Assembly: GCA_013041995.1 (NCBI GenBank)
Contig: JABDRA010000684.1
Location: forward strand, 1 to 5,587
Source of the DNA: Anderseniella sp.
GTDB taxonomy: Bacteria; Pseudomonadota; Alphaproteobacteria; Rhizobiales; Aestuariivirgaceae
DNA length: 5,587 nt
Reading direction: 5' to 3'
In this document: piece by piece, positions 5,442 to 5,587 of the stretch
Layout: each line of letters begins with the position of its first letter
Numbering within the stretch: position 1 is the first letter of the stretch
Notes under the pieces: model-generated
Databases searched by the model: none
Seen by the model: only the letters and a program-made list of their open reading frames with translations
What the model was told of the DNA's origin: nothing
Made by a program: the position numbers and the translations under genes

Positions 5442-5587
5442 CTGGAGTATGACCTAGACCAAGTCTACATCGACCGCGCGCGGGCTTTTGCCTTGGAAAA
5501 GAAAGTGTTGTTGACGACTGCGATACGTGACCGGCCAAGTCTACCGTCGAAATCATTGACGACACTTTTCATGCTGGCTTTCATGCG
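5442..5587 (+). CDS. Possible partial open frame running off the right edge, unrecognised
   Basis: After a TGA at 5439-5441 the plus strand is open for 48 codons to the window end. It reads LEYDLDQVYIDRARAFALEK, then a basic stretch with RDRP, and ends in the hydrophobic TTLFMLAFM. There is no ATG near its beginning; only TTG (5493, 5508) or GTG (5505) could start it, and no clear ribosome binding site precedes them. The general shape recalls the N-terminal part of some transposases, but that is a guess. The opposite strand is also open here for about 40 codons (5587-5468), so coding direction is unresolved. Confidence 0.2.
   Translation, partial: MEYDLDQVYIDRARAFALEKKVLLTTAIRDRPSLPSKSLTTLFMLAFM

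Larger units (their letters stand above)
4921..5587. other. Region without a recognisable gene, AT-rich in its middle and rich in short palindromes
   Basis: No frame over these 667 bases gives a protein I recognise. GC falls to about 27% across 5161-5250, well below the operon, and then rises again. A run of six T (5245-5250) has no GC stem in front of it. Several short perfect inverted repeats are listed separately. The last ~290 bases contain two protein-like open stretches, one on each strand, which may be remnants or the edge of a neighbouring gene. Possible readings are a regulatory region for a gene beyond the right edge, or an eroded insertion or gene scar. I see no tRNA and no insertion-sequence ends. 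Confidence 0.5.

Noticed and set aside
4856..5587. tRNA, small RNA, CRISPR array or insertion-sequence ends in the tail
   Set aside because: I found no T-arm or cloverleaf, no regularly spaced direct repeats, and no pair of terminal inverted repeats with target duplications.
1..5587. A previously undescribed defence or metabolic system
   Set aside because: All well-supported genes belong to a standard regulator plus ABC importer arrangement; the unexplained tail has no supported coding content.

Overview
The window carries one clear functional unit: a divergently transcribed LysR-type regulator and a four-gene ABC importer operon of the polyamine/opine (PotABCD-like) type. It is followed by about 730 bases with no recognisable gene. 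Protein family types, strong GGAGG-type ribosome binding sites, moderate-to-high GC in the genes and a twin-arginine signal on the binding protein all suggest a Gram-negative proteobacterium. An alphaproteobacterium is my best guess, but nothing in the window fixes the taxon.

Layout. Bases 1-702 (minus strand) encode the first 234 residues of a LysR-family regulator; its C-terminus lies beyond the left edge. Bases 703-834 are the divergent intergenic region, with two overlapping dyads next to the regulator start that look like a LysR-type operator. On the plus strand follow two inner-membrane permeases (835-1704 PotB-like, 1718-2503 PotC-like), a periplasmic binding protein with a twin-arginine leader (2531-3694, PotD/PotF-like) and the ATPase (3773-4855, PotA-like). 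Gaps are short (13, 27 and 78 bases), so one transcript is likely. The 78-base gap before the ATPase holds an all-GC 11-bp hairpin that may set the ratio of binding protein to ATPase.

How the genes work together. The binding protein would capture a small, probably cationic or amino-acid-derived solute in the periplasm. The two permeases form the channel, each with an EAA loop that docks on the ATPase dimer, and the ATPase drives import. The LysR protein probably senses the solute or a breakdown product and controls both itself and the operon. The substrate cannot be read from the sequence.

The right-hand tail (4856-5587) is lower in GC (about 27% at 5161-5250) and unusually rich in short perfect inverted repeats. 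Two short protein-like open stretches lie near its end, one running off the right edge. I see no RNA gene, CRISPR array or complete mobile element. I did not find convincing evidence of a new biological system; the tail and the intergenic dyads are the parts most worth a second look.
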